Shown: positions 34,620 to 44,269 of the stretch, in pieces
How positions within the stretch are numbered: position 1 is the stretch's first letter
Layout of the letters: each line of letters opens with the position of its first letter
From: Bdellovibrionia bacterium
GTDB lineage: Bacteria > Bdellovibrionota > Bdellovibrionia > Bdellovibrionales > JAUICD01
NCBI GenBank assembly: GCA_030427965.1
Contig: JAUICD010000010.1
Coordinates: forward strand, 18,691 to 82,690
Length of the DNA: 64,000 nucleotides
Direction: 5' to 3'
Translations under genes and position numbers: made by a program
The notes under the pieces: model-generated
Told to the model about the DNA's origin: nothing
The model's database searches: none
Seen by the model: the letters and a program-made list of their open reading frames with translations, nothing else

Positions 34620-37079
34620 ATGAAACATATATTTGTAGCCTCAGTCTTAATGTTTAGCCTTGTAGCTTGTCAGAGCCAAAAGGGAGAGGATCGCTCTACA
34701 CGTAATGGAAAGACGAAGTTTGCTCCAAGGACAAGTGATACTCTGCTTTCTCCTGAGAAAGTAAAACGTGCTCGATTTTTTGATATTGAAAATGTTCTTT
34801 TTTCATCTACGAAAAATGAAAAAACCTTTTCACTTGCAGAGAACACTTGGGAAATCATGCGTCTTGCAGAGACAGCAATGATTCTTTCTGAAAGAGATTA
34901 TTTTAAATTAAAAGAAGTGAAGACTTACCCGAAACACGTACGAGATGAGTTGGGAAGCTTTGGTCATAAGGTTCTTCAAAGTTTTTATTCAAAACCCGTG
35001 CATTATTCAAAGCTTTCACCAGTTAAAACGCCATTTGCTCAAGTTTTACTAGCTCAAATGGAGACAGAGCTAATGGAAGAAATGGGTGGAGCAATGGATC
35101 GAGCCATCGCCTATATCCAAAAAGTGATGTCTCACTCAGGTATTCAAAAATTTCAAACAATTGATGAAATTGAGGAATTCAACCCTGATTTGTATGTGGA
35201 TGAGATTATTCAATATCTTGAGAGAGTGTCTCACTTCATTTCAGAGGATTCTTCTTCTGTGAAGAAAGCGCCTGCAATCAGTCCAACTCTAGTGCAGGCC
35301 ATTCGCGATACAATTGATGATGTGTATATTCCTCAAGTTCGCAAATTGAAGTCAGATCTTCAAGCCTTGAAAATCAAAGACCGCTCAGGAAAAGAGTATA
35401 TCGCTATTATCCGAAAGGCCTTTGAAAATTTCGAAATGATTCGAGGAAGTGAGGCCTATTCCGAGTTGATGGCCTTGTTAGATAGGGGAGAGGCAAGTCT
35501 GGGTAAATGGGGTTGGACATACGGTGCAGATCAAAAGCCGCTGATTCAATTTGCAAATGCATTTAATGAGAAATTGTCTAAAGTCCCAACGATTACTACA
35601 AACAAATTGGTCAATATTTTGAAATTGAAGAAACAACGAGACAACTTTAGGAAAGAAGTCCATCAGTTGGCTGAGAACGAGTTGCGTGAGCGAGTCTACA
35701 GAGAAAAGGAGTATATCCCTGGAGTGGCCCGTGGAGATGTATTGCTTCAGCTTAAGGGTGGAAAACCTGAGTTTAAGCGAAGCATGAATCACTGGTTTGC
35801 CAATTTGGATCAGCGAATTGGTATTCCAACTGGAGCTCGTACATTGGGTGCTACAATTGGTGCAAATTTCTATCGTTTAAAAAATATTGATAAATATGAA
35901 GATGTGGAAAAAATAAGTATTGAGTATGATCAAATAGTGTTTGGGCATCTGAATGTGATGCTACGAGCTGCAGGTCACTATGTTGAAGATCAAAAAAGTA
36001 TGGATTCCTATTTTAGGCCTATTGATATGCAAAGATCTCAAGGATTCAATGTGTATGAATACAAAGACCAGGAGGGTGTCTACTCTATTCCGGATCAAGT
36101 TATTGTAAAGAAGGATTCGGTGGATTTGAACTTGAAGCGTACACTAGAGGTCAGTGATTTCAATGTGAGCGTTGAGGGACAGGCTGAGTTGATTCGCGGT
36201 CTTGCTCGAGCATTGAAGTATTTTCGTCCTGATATTCGAAATGATTTTGATAAAACTATGGCTATCAATGTTTATGAGAAAACCAAAATTCTTCTTTTTC
36301 CAAAAGATAAATTTTTTGATCTCCACATTGGAGTTCTGGCAGCGCCTTTGTTGAATTTGCAGAGAATGGGGACTTCCATCTTTGATAAGAAATGGAATAT
36401 TTTTGATATTGAAGAACTCAATAAAAAAGATCGTGCGGTTTTGGTAGCACTTCATGATATTGAACCTGAAAAGAAAAACTATATTTCGACAACTCAAGGT
36501 ATATCTCGGATGATTCGTGCCGTTTCTGAGTTTTTGAATGCGATTCAAGGGTTGATGCCAAATCATTCGGCAGCTTTTCAAGAAAATCCAAATACAGAAG
36601 ACAACCCGAATTATGAAAGCTTAAAGGATGCAGAAAATACTTTGAAGAAATTGAATTTAGGACTTGGCTTTCTTCTGACTTCTCGCCTTCAAAGAGAAAA
36701 TGGAGGGTTTATAAGAAGTGTGGATATAAAATCAAATGAAACTAAAAGTTCAACTCTTTATTTAGATGATCAAGTCAGTGCAATTCGAAGTTTGCTTTTG
36801 GTTCATGATCTTTGGGGTGGAGAATTAACAAGATTTGCAGCTATTGATGCCTATCACACAATGAACAAAGAGCTCTTTGATGAGGCCTCGGGGTTTTATA
36901 AGAGAAACACAAAAACAGGAGGGGCTCCAGGTCTTCAGCTCGTGCTTGAGACTCTGTTGATGCTTCAAGAGATTGAGCCTTATTTGCCCGCCGAAGATCT
37001 GGCTCAGGTCGGGTTCTTAAGAGAGGCATGGGCAGAGCGTTTACTTGCTCATATGAGACCATTGTCTGAATCGTTCTAG
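34620..37079 (+). CDS. Large lipoprotein of unknown function
   Basis: An 819-residue lipoprotein (signal MKHIFVASVLMFSLVAC, lipobox LVAC). I recognise no domain. The mature protein is predicted mainly helical, with Glu/Lys-rich stretches and motifs such as SRMIRAVSEFLNAIQGLMP and LYLDDQVSAIRSLLLVHDLWGG. It immediately follows the outer-membrane barrel gene, which suggests a joint outer-membrane function. ATG 34620 starts the lipoprotein signal; 21 nt of frame upstream are not needed. Confidence 0.65.
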   Translation: MKHIFVASVLMFSLVACQSQKGEDRSTRNGKTKFAPRTSDTLLSPEKVKRARFFDIENVLFSSTKNEKTFSLAENTWEIMRLAETAMILSERDYFKLKEVKTYPKHVRDELGSFGHKVLQSFYSKPVHYSKLSPVKTPFAQVLLAQMETELMEEMGGAMDRAIAYIQKVMSHSGIQKFQTIDEIEEFNPDLYVDEIIQYLERVSHFISEDSSSVKKAPAISPTLVQAIRDTIDDVYIPQVRKLKSDLQALKIKDRSGKEYIAIIRKAFENFEMIRGSEAYSELMALLDRGEASLGKWGWTYGADQKPLIQFANAFNEKLSKVPTITTNKLVNILKLKKQRDNFRKEVHQLAENELRERVYREKEYIPGVARGDVLLQLKGGKPEFKRSMNHWFANLDQRIGIPTGARTLGATIGANFYRLKNIDKYEDVEKISIEYDQIVFGHLNVMLRAAGHYVEDQKSMDSYFRPIDMQRSQGFNVYEYKDQEGVYSIPDQVIVKKDSVDLNLKRTLEVSDFNVSVEGQAELIRGLARALKYFRPDIRNDFDKTMAINVYEKTKILLFPKDKFFDLHIGVLAAPLLNLQRMGTSIFDKKWNIFDIEELNKKDRAVLVALHDIEPEKKNYISTTQGISRMIRAVSEFLNAIQGLMPNHSAAFQENPNTEDNPNYESLKDAENTLKKLNLGLGFLLTSRLQRENGGFIRSVDIKSNETKSSTLYLDDQVSAIRSLLLVHDLWGGELTRFAAIDAYHTMNKELFDEASGFYKRNTKTGGAPGLQLVLETLLMLQEIEPYLPAEDLAQVGFLREAWAERLLAHMRPLSESF

Positions 37080-37172
37080 CCCAAAGAATGAACTTCTATA
37101 GCTAGGACTCGAGACATACCCTAGACATGGTAGACTGATCTTACGCAACTTTTTCTCAGGAGGAGGATCAGT

Positions 37173-38831
37173 ATGGCCGTGGATGGTGTCGAACGATCAA
37201 GATTGATCGATGAAAATGCAAGAACCAAAGCTGAATATCAAAAGCGCGAGAATGATTTAAGAAAGCGGCACGCCGAGCAAATTCGAAATCTTCAAAAACA
37301 GAATGTGGATCGTATTGAAAACCTTCGTTCTGAACAACAGACAGCCATTGATGCTTATCGAAAAAGACTCAATCAAACTCTTTCAGAGAAAGATGTCAGC
37401 TATCAAAAGCAAATTCGAGACATGAAAGATATGCACGCAGAAAGAATGAAAGAGGTGGGGACTAGAAACTCTGAAAATCTTAGAAACTTGGAGATGAGAC
37501 ATAAAAGTGAATACAAAAGCCTGGATGACAAAAAAACAGCTCAATACAATCGTTTGAAGCAAGGGATGGAAGAGCAAATCAAGTCTCAAGAAGATTATCA
37601 TAAGAATTATGTGGAAAACTCGAGAGAAGCTCAGGCTAAGGGGATTTCCTCAGAGCGAGAAAAGTTAACTGCTGCGCACCAGGAAGATAGGGATCGTATG
37701 ATAGGTGCTCACCGGGAGAAGGTGAGTCACCTTGATCAAAGATATCAGTCTGAGAATCAGCGAAGACAAAAAATGGAAAAAGATCATCGCCAAGATAAAA
37801 TTCTGATGAGACAGAGTGCAAGTGAGGATCTTTTGGATGCAATTTCTCAAGAAAGAGCAGCCAAAGATGCGGTGATTGAACACAAAGACGAGGCGTTCAA
37901 TACAAAATATCAGAATTTACGTAATCGACTTGAACGTGATCACTACGATAGGCAGGCACAGCACAGTAAAGCCTTTGATCAAATGAAAAGTGATGTGTAT
38001 GAAAGAGTGAATAATCGAGAAGCTCAATTGGAACGGAACTTAAGAACTGAGAAATTTAACCGTGAACAAGATATAGTAAAACTCAATAGAGTTTCGGGGT
38101 TAAAAGAAGAGAATTTAAGAGAGAACCTTGGAAACCAAATCAACGATCTTGAACGACAAAAGCAAGAGCAAGTGGAATTGTCAAACAGACACCGTGCAAA
38201 AACGGTCGGCAAGGTCATGGATAAATATGACAAGCAGTTCAATGAAACAACCAATCACTATGAAGAAAAACTAAACTTGTTGGACTCTCAACATAAAAGA
38301 AATTATCTCGTAGAAACAGGGCGGTTGGAAGCTCGAGCGGAATCTGCAGAAACTCGAGCGCAGGACAGAATTGATACGATGGAGAATGTATACCAGAAGA
38401 AAACAAATTCCAGTCAAGAACACTATGATCAGTCGATGAAAGAAGCTCGAAAAGCCTATCTTGAAAACCTAAATGAGCTTCGATACAAAAAAGACAAAGA
38501 GCGTATGGAGCTTGAGTCAAGTCTTAAATCTCAAATGAGACAACAGCAAGTGAACGCTGAAAAGAAAATGATGGTACAAAAAAATACATATGAGCGTCAG
38601 ATAGATCAATTGAAAGATGAACAGAAAAAAGAGATTCGCCGCCTTCACGAAAATCAGAAAACTGTTTTGAAAGCCTTAAATCAAGGACGAGAGAAAGATC
38701 TGCAGTCCAAGGAGATGGAAATGAAGGAGCGACTAGATCAGCAAAAACTTGCATATGAGAGAAGAATGAATAATATGGAAAACAGTTTCGAAGATCAAAA
38801 AGCGGAGTGGGCAAAAATCCAAAGATCCTAG
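37173..38831 (+). CDS. Very long, almost continuous coiled-coil protein
   Basis: A 552-residue protein with no TM and no signal; nearly its whole length is charged helix rich in Arg, Glu, Gln, Lys, Asn and Asp, with many repeats of the type RNLQKQN, RENLGNQIND, YEERLN. Pro is essentially absent. This predicts a long rod or filament-forming protein. The ribosome site AGGAGGAGGA is the strongest in the window, suggesting high expression. pyk begins 3 nt after the stop. Function is unknown; a cytoskeletal or structural role is inference. Confidence 0.68.
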   Translation: MAVDGVERSRLIDENARTKAEYQKRENDLRKRHAEQIRNLQKQNVDRIENLRSEQQTAIDAYRKRLNQTLSEKDVSYQKQIRDMKDMHAERMKEVGTRNSENLRNLEMRHKSEYKSLDDKKTAQYNRLKQGMEEQIKSQEDYHKNYVENSREAQAKGISSEREKLTAAHQEDRDRMIGAHREKVSHLDQRYQSENQRRQKMEKDHRQDKILMRQSASEDLLDAISQERAAKDAVIEHKDEAFNTKYQNLRNRLERDHYDRQAQHSKAFDQMKSDVYERVNNREAQLERNLRTEKFNREQDIVKLNRVSGLKEENLRENLGNQINDLERQKQEQVELSNRHRAKTVGKVMDKYDKQFNETTNHYEEKLNLLDSQHKRNYLVETGRLEARAESAETRAQDRIDTMENVYQKKTNSSQEHYDQSMKEARKAYLENLNELRYKKDKERMELESSLKSQMRQQQVNAEKKMMVQKNTYERQIDQLKDEQKKEIRRLHENQKTVLKALNQGREKDLQSKEMEMKERLDQQKLAYERRMNNMENSFEDQKAEWAKIQRS

Positions 38832-38834
38832 TAG

Positions 38835-40301
38835 ATGTTATCAGATAGACGAGTCAAGATTGTTTCAACAATAGGTCCCTCATCAAGCTCTCTTGAAGTG
38901 ATAGAGTCTCTTATTGAATCTGGAATAAATGTCGCAAGACTCAACTTTTCTCACGGGACGCATGAAGATCATCATTCTGTTATAGAGAAAATTCGAGAGG
39001 CTTCAGGTCGTCTTCGTGCACCAATCACTTTATTGCAAGATCTCCAAGGACCCAAAATTCGAGTTGGAAAGATGAAGGATGGGGAGTTGGAGCTGCTGGA
39101 AAATCAAGAAGTTGTGATTTCTCATGATTTTGAAGTTGGTGAAAAAAATCAAATTCCATCAGATTTCAAAGAGCTTCCGGGTTCTTGTCGTCCAGGTCAG
39201 CAAATTCTGTTGGATGATGGGCTTATTGAGTTGAGGGTTCTTTCTGTCGAAGGTTCACATGTCAACTGCAAAGTCATATTTGGTGGGATCTTAAAAGATA
39301 GAAAAGGCATGAATATCCCAGGGGCAAATTTGCAAGTGGGTTGCATGACAGAAAAGGATCATAAGGATTTGAAATTTGGCTTAGAAGCGCGTGTGGACTA
39401 TGTGGCGTTGAGTTTTGTTCGGCGTGGCGATGATATTCGAGAGCTACGTGAAATTATTGATCGAGAAAACCCCAATGTTCGTATTATTGCAAAAATCGAA
39501 ATGCTTGAAGCCCTTGAGAACCTAGAGGAGATCATTCGGTTAAGTGATGCCATTATGGTGGCTCGTGGGGATTTGGCCGTAGAGGTGGGGCAGACGCAAC
39601 TTCCTGCAATTCAGAAAAGGATTATTCGCCTTTCCAATGATTATGGAAGACCTGTTATAACAGCAACTCAAATGCTTGAGAGTATGGTGAAAAACCCAAG
39701 ACCAACACGAGCAGAAGTGACAGACGTTGCCAATGCCGTTTTAGATGGCTCAGATGCTCTTATGCTGTCTGCTGAGACGGCAAGTGGAGCGCATCCCTCA
39801 CTTTGTGTTTCAACCATGCATGATATTATTCGTGAAGTTGAGCGAACTGGTGAGCATTACTATAAAATGGATTTACGCCCAGAGTACTTAAGCGTTGCAG
39901 AGGCTGTTGCTGAGAGTGCATGTTTAACTGCTATGAAATTGGGCGCAAAGGCCATTGTATCGCTTACAACAAGTGGCAAAACGGCACGACTGATCTCTTC
40001 TTATCGACCACGAGCAAAGATTTTAGCTGTAACCCACCATAATTCGACGTTGAACAGATTGGAGTTGGTTTGGGGTATTCAAACATTGGCAATCGAGCCT
40101 TATCGCACAGCTGAAAAAGCGATGCAGAAGATTGAAGAACATCTTCTTTCGTGTGGAATAGTAAAAAAGGGAGACAAGATTGTACTAACTCTGGGGCTCC
40201 CTCTCATGGAGAGAGGTACAACCAATTCAGTTCGAGTTTACACAGTCACTGGGAGCCAGAAGGTTTTAAGTAAGTCTGCTCTTCCTCTGAGATATCGTTG
40301 A
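38835..40301 (+). CDS. pyk: Pyruvate kinase
   Basis: Converts phosphoenolpyruvate and ADP to pyruvate and ATP. The 488-residue protein has VKIVSTIGPSSSS, the NFSHG motif, LLQDLQGPKIRVG, the active-site block IIAKIEMLEALENLEEI (Lys), MVARGDLAVEVG and ITATQMLESM, then the C-terminal regulatory domain (SLTTSGKTARLISSYRP). Full length for the family. It follows the coiled-coil gene with 3 nt between, an odd partner that suggests a shared transcript. Confidence 0.96.
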   Translation: MLSDRRVKIVSTIGPSSSSLEVIESLIESGINVARLNFSHGTHEDHHSVIEKIREASGRLRAPITLLQDLQGPKIRVGKMKDGELELLENQEVVISHDFEVGEKNQIPSDFKELPGSCRPGQQILLDDGLIELRVLSVEGSHVNCKVIFGGILKDRKGMNIPGANLQVGCMTEKDHKDLKFGLEARVDYVALSFVRRGDDIRELREIIDRENPNVRIIAKIEMLEALENLEEIIRLSDAIMVARGDLAVEVGQTQLPAIQKRIIRLSNDYGRPVITATQMLESMVKNPRPTRAEVTDVANAVLDGSDALMLSAETASGAHPSLCVSTMHDIIREVERTGEHYYKMDLRPEYLSVAEAVAESACLTAMKLGAKAIVSLTTSGKTARLISSYRPRAKILAVTHHNSTLNRLELVWGIQTLAIEPYRTAEKAMQKIEEHLLSCGIVKKGDKIVLTLGLPLMERGTTNSVRVYTVTGSQKVLSKSALPLRYR

Positions 40302-40493
40302 TTTGTAAAAGTTTAAACTTCACCTAACGATATTTAAAATAGCCTTTGTTTTGAGCGAACAGGTTTAGCGACAAAAGCAATGGCCGATATTCAATAGAGA
40401 CTTTATATTCAGAAAGATAAGCCATTCAATACAGCCTCTTTAATAAACCGAAATTACCTGAGGATTCTTTTTCTTAAAAGTTAGGGGCTTTGG

Positions 40494-40721
40494 TCAGAGA
40501 AGTTTTGCGACTGCCGCGGTTACAGCAATAGCGATAGTAATCATAGCTCCGACTATTGCACTGAGTTTAATAACAAGACGATATTCAAGTTCTTTTATAT
40601 CCTGTTTTGTAGCCACATCTCCCTCAACTATTTCTGCGATGATCTGTATATTCGCTTCAGCTTGTTTCCGAGAAAACCCTGCCTCTTCCAGCTTTTTTGC
40701 ATAGCTCAAAGTATTAATCAT
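40494..40721 (-). CDS. Small DUF1640-like (CCDC90-type) membrane protein
   Basis: A 75-residue protein: LSYAKKLEEAGFSRKQAEANIQIIAEI, a short coiled-coil (VATKQDIKELEYRLVIKLS), and one C-terminal TM helix (AIVGAMITIAIAVTAAVAKLL). This arrangement matches the small bacterial DUF1640 proteins. Their function is unknown. GGAGGTAAAG precedes the ATG. It lies in a low-density accessory region next to a broken gene. Confidence 0.72.
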   Translation of the reverse strand: MINTLSYAKKLEEAGFSRKQAEANIQIIAEIVEGDVATKQDIKELEYRLVIKLSAIVGAMITIAIAVTAAVAKLL

Positions 40722-40828
40722 AACTTTACCTCCGCATTAGGGGTATTGCAACCATGCCATTTTCTTTAAATATCAATGATTTACTTCTAGATAACCATTT
40801 CGACTAGATATCGGATCAGAGACCAGTG

Positions 40829-41068
40829 TCACTTGGACAAGATTTTTTTGGTTGGTTCTCCGCTTTCTCCAATAGTCGTAAACTCCAATTTTTTTGGGCC
40901 GAGGAGCTTGGCAGCAACCTTCATTTCAAGGACGTTAGGGTAACCAGCATGATCGATCATTGCCTTAGACTCCCAACTCTTTCCATCTTTAGAATATTCC
41001 CTTTTGGTTTGTTTGCAATTCGCAAAAGCATCCTTAGAGTTAAAGGCGCAGATAAAACTTAATGATTC
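40829..41068 (-). pseudogene. Remnant of a small protein gene lacking a start codon
   Basis: Read leftward, positions 41068-40829 encode 79 residues that look like real protein: CAFNSKDAFANCKQTKREY, SKDGKSWESKAMIDHAGYP, LEMKVAAKLLGPKK, ending LSK and a stop. Composition (Lys, Glu, Ser rich, two Cys) is protein-like, while the overlapping rightward frame is hydrophobic and looks like a shadow. A stop lies just upstream and no ATG, GTG or TTG exists before residue 36, so the 5' end has been lost by deletion or frameshift. I do not recognise the family. A second coding-like scrap (LIERLDSLEKHVIYTGGS) lies at about 41102-41160. Confidence 0.5.
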
Positions 41069-41163
41069 TTAAAGGCCAGTTTTCCCAAAAGCTCTAAATT
41101 TACGAGCCGCCTGTATAAATAACATGCTTTTCTAAACTATCGAGTCTCTCTATCAACGATGTC

Positions 41164-42171
41164 CTATTGATCTTTTATTTGTGACTTCTGAACTCTCCGA
41201 GAGAGGGATTTAGAGGGAATGTGTTTATTGTTGATAAATGGACTCATGGTCGTTAATCCCAACTGATCTATAGCGGCCCTCTGATTGCAGGATCGACACA
41301 AAACTCTTAAATTTTCTACTGCATTGCTACCCCCTTGAGCCACAGTTATCTTGTGGTCTATCTGGAGGTGGTACTTGGAATTACAGTTTTCACACTTTCT
41401 CTGAGCTCTCTTAAAGACAGTGGCTCGTTTGGAGGGACTGATGCTTCGAGGTTTCTTGCTGGGCTGTTTTCTTACCCTTGGCTTTATTTCTGTTTGTGGT
41501 TCTGTTGCCTTCAGTTTTTCCTCCATTAGGCTCTCAAACAACTCCTGCTCACAATTGATATTCAATCTGGACTTTAAAAGCCGAAGCTTGTCACAATCTA
41601 AGTAAACCCTTAGTAGCGTCTTATCCCCATAATTGCGTTTACTAGGCTTTTTCTCAGGGCGTTTTAAATGATTCTCAGAAGCAATTTTCTCTAGCTCGAT
41701 TTCACATTCTCGGGTGCTTTTGTTTTTGACCCGTTCAATGATAGATCTGGGATTGAGCTCTCTATTTGCAACAGATGATGAAGAGCTAGTGTTTAAAAAT
41801 GCATCACTAGACCTAGTGGCAGAATCTCCGAGTTGTGTTTTATTCTGTAATTTTTTACTTTGATTTAAAAACACTTGAACAGAGGCAGCGTTTGATAAAC
41901 TGAGCTCACCACTGGCAATGGATTCCTTTACCCCTTTATAGTGAGAGGCCAATTTGCAAGTGCTCACCTTTCTATGAGCCTCTCCATTGGAGTAGCCCAA
42001 AATACGGATACAGTAGTCGTAAATAGAAGAGCATTTGTGGTGGGCAAAAAGTCTTCGTCGATAGACTTCTTCAAGATGAGAAATAATTTTAGCAACAATA
42101 TGTGATTCCTTAGATTTAAGAGTTAGCAAATTGAGATGAAGTTGTTTGTCACTTAAGCTTCTGATATTCAT
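41164..42171 (-). CDS. HNH endonuclease
   Basis: A 335-residue protein of the HNH type found in many copies in Bdellovibrio-like genomes. Residues 1-110 are helical (DKQLHLNLLTLKSKESH, YCIRILGYSNGEAHRKVS). The C-terminal HNH domain has RKCENCNSKYHLQIDHK and NLRVLCRSCNQR, that is two zinc CxxC pairs and the catalytic His in QIDH. The middle (about 110-250) is Lys/Arg-rich. These proteins are suspected selfish or homing-type nucleases; that is inference. AAGGAAATA precedes the ATG, and a hairpin with a T-run lies directly before it. Confidence 0.82.
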   Translation of the reverse strand: MNIRSLSDKQLHLNLLTLKSKESHIVAKIISHLEEVYRRRLFAHHKCSSIYDYCIRILGYSNGEAHRKVSTCKLASHYKGVKESIASGELSLSNAASVQVFLNQSKKLQNKTQLGDSATRSSDAFLNTSSSSSVANRELNPRSIIERVKNKSTRECEIELEKIASENHLKRPEKKPSKRNYGDKTLLRVYLDCDKLRLLKSRLNINCEQELFESLMEEKLKATEPQTEIKPRVRKQPSKKPRSISPSKRATVFKRAQRKCENCNSKYHLQIDHKITVAQGGSNAVENLRVLCRSCNQRAAIDQLGLTTMSPFINNKHIPSKSLSRRVQKSQIKDQ

Positions 42172-42188
42172 TATTTCCTTTATTAAAA

Positions 42189-42208
42189 ATCGCTAAAACT
42201 GTAGCGAT
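42189..42208 (-). promoter_or_regulatory. Hairpin with T-run in the leader of the HNH gene (candidate attenuator)
   Basis: On the leftward strand ATCGCTA, 6 nt, TAGCGAT forms a perfect 7-bp stem followed by TTTTTAAT, ending about 18 nt before the HNH ATG. This has the form of a weak intrinsic terminator placed just before the ribosome site. It could also be an operator. Confidence 0.42.
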
Positions 42209-42815
42209 TGTAAATTTGGGATTAAAAAAAGTCAAGCTGCTAGATCTAAGAATGTTTTTTAACGCGAGTTGTCCTCTGCGCGGGGGATTCAGTAGTTATC
42301 TAAATTGTATTTCGAGAGATCAGATGGTCGCGCTCGAACTGCGAAGTGACAATGGAACTAAAGTTTTCTCAGAACAACGTTGTCGTGCAATGAATTATGA
42401 CTTTTCGCGCTTGAGGTAAAAAGAAGTTGGATACATTGCGTTCCATAAGACTCTGTTTTCTTAGTGAAATTCATTGTCTATTTCTTTTAATATTATTTAT
42501 AGGCTTTTTATCTATATGGTACATCTGAAGGCCAATCGAGCTGTTCGGAAACTATCTGGAACGGTGTCTGATCTCAAGGGCGCAAAACCCTAATTTTTAA
42601 GAAAAAGAGTCGATAGGTAGCTTCAGTCTATGAAGGGGGATGTATTGAATACCTTACCTTTTTGAACGCAAAACCTCTATTTAATATTTGTTATTACTTT
42701 TGTAGTGAAATTTACTCGGTCAAAGTAAAGGCTCTTTTCAAAATTACTAGGTGGAGTTCAATTTTTTACACATTAAAGTATGACAAAGAAAGTGAGGGGA
42801 TGAGCTTGTTTGCTT
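42209..42815. other. About 600-nt intergenic stretch without a supported gene
   Basis: Short open frames exist (for example 42216-42419 rightward, 67 residues from a TTG) but none has a ribosome site or a family match. On the leftward strand a short coding-like scrap (FQIVSEQLDWPSDVPYR) ends near 42510. The region looks like eroded accessory DNA between two nuclease genes. Confidence 0.5.
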
Positions 42816-44051
42816 TCAATTGCATGTTTTTAAAACATCTTCAATTTTTCTTGCATCTCTTGGATTTAAGGCAAGTTCCCATTTTTGGATGACATCTATC
42901 CAGGACTTTACGTATTTACAGTGAATGCGTGTTCTTTTTGGTAGATAATCTGCAGGACCTCGATCGGATTTACTTTGGTTTTCACGATCATAAACAGACA
43001 GTAGGTGAGCAAATCGCCCGCGTTTTGGTTTAGACAAGTCGTTTGCGTACTTGATTCTTTTCCACTTTGGCCATCTCCATGCACCTGAGACATAGGCTTT
43101 CTTGAGAGGGACCAGATGATCAATATCGATATCTCCAGCATTTGTAAACTTTTGATTGGTAAATGCTCCGACCCACTCACCACTCTGAATTTTGCACTTT
43201 CCTGTGACTGAAGATTTTGAGTCTCTTGCTAAAACTTCACTTCTTGTATTTTGACAGTCCCGATCTTCATCAATCCATTTTCCAAACCGTGACTTTCGAT
43301 TGAAGTTTTCACTCAAATACTGTTGGCACTCGACATCCATTTCTTCGATCCATTGATCTTCTTCTGGAGTTGTTCCAAGGCCCAGAAGGTTTTTGGCAAT
43401 AGTCCACTGTCCGATGTATTCACATTTGACATCTTTAAAGAAAGGACGTTTCTCTGTGATTTTAAGCTCCTTTCTTGATCGAATACCAGTTCGAGAAATA
43501 GTTGCAAATAATTCAGGACGCTCAAAGCTTTTGAAGTAGGCTTCCCAGCTTTCGATGGGATCACCCTGTTGCCAATTTTCATCTTTCATAGTCCAACTGT
43601 GTCCGCCACAACGATAGATTTCTTCTATTGGAAGAACGGATTCGACAAGAACATCCTTTGCCTCTTTGATAGATTTCCGTCCCCAGAGATTTGTCCAGTG
43701 GCCTTTGTAAATTGCGCAGACCCCTTGTTTGGAATCTTTCAGATAGCTTGGATGGTTGAGGGACATGTAAACCAATCTTAAATTTTTAAAAGTTAAGCAC
43801 GAGGGAGAAAATTCCTCTAACTGTTCCATTTGGTAGTTATTGAAGAATTCGGTTAAGTCACTCAGTTCAAATTTGAGTTCATTCCGTATTTTTAAAATTT
43901 TCTTTTTATCTGAAGTAGACAATTCCTTATCAGGATCACATTTTTGAATTGTAGAGGGTTTTCGATTTGTCATTGAATTTTTTTGATGAGAGCTTATACA
44001 GGAAACTATAAGCACTGTAAGAAGAAGGAGAGCTGTTTGTTTGATTGGCAT
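42816..44051 (-). CDS. Secreted HNH nuclease lipoprotein (DUF1524-like)
   Basis: A 411-residue lipoprotein (LLLLTVLIVSC lipobox). The N-terminal 210 residues are unassigned. The C-terminal domain carries the DUF1524-type HNH pattern: DCQNTRSEVLARDS, GEWVGAFTN, DIDIDHLVPLKKAYVSGAW with the catalytic His, YANDL, and LSVYDRENQSKSDRGP. Family members are secreted or cell-bound DNases and RNases. In a predatory or scavenging bacterium such an enzyme would digest external nucleic acid. It is divergent from the phosphatase-fold nuclease at 44270. Confidence 0.8.
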   Translation of the reverse strand: MPIKQTALLLLTVLIVSCISSHQKNSMTNRKPSTIQKCDPDKELSTSDKKKILKIRNELKFELSDLTEFFNNYQMEQLEEFSPSCLTFKNLRLVYMSLNHPSYLKDSKQGVCAIYKGHWTNLWGRKSIKEAKDVLVESVLPIEEIYRCGGHSWTMKDENWQQGDPIESWEAYFKSFERPELFATISRTGIRSRKELKITEKRPFFKDVKCEYIGQWTIAKNLLGLGTTPEEDQWIEEMDVECQQYLSENFNRKSRFGKWIDEDRDCQNTRSEVLARDSKSSVTGKCKIQSGEWVGAFTNQKFTNAGDIDIDHLVPLKKAYVSGAWRWPKWKRIKYANDLSKPKRGRFAHLLSVYDRENQSKSDRGPADYLPKRTRIHCKYVKSWIDVIQKWELALNPRDARKIEDVLKTCN

Positions 44052-44269
44052 TCCTTTATTGTATGTCGGATGGAATTGAGTGACGACCTGTGCATTTCAA
44101 ATACGACTTTGGTTGGGATGTGTTTAGAGGCATTGTGTGAGAAAGTGTCTGAAAGCCATGTGAATGGTGGGTAAGGCCTGTCTTTATTTACCGCAGACAA
44201 TGGTCTAAAAACTTAATCGTAAACCACTTTCTAACAAAAAAGTGGGCTTAAGCAAAATAGAATAGAATT

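Noticed and set aside
40826..41062. Rightward frame of 78 residues
   Set aside because: It is hydrophobic, lacks a ribosome site and runs antisense to a more protein-like leftward frame, so it is treated as a shadow.
42216..42419. Rightward frame of 67 residues upstream of the HNH gene
   Set aside because: TTG start without ribosome site, no family match, and located in eroded DNA.
42567..42590. Small AGGG/CCCT hairpin followed by T residues
   Set aside because: Only a 4-bp stem, with no gene ending nearby; judged chance.
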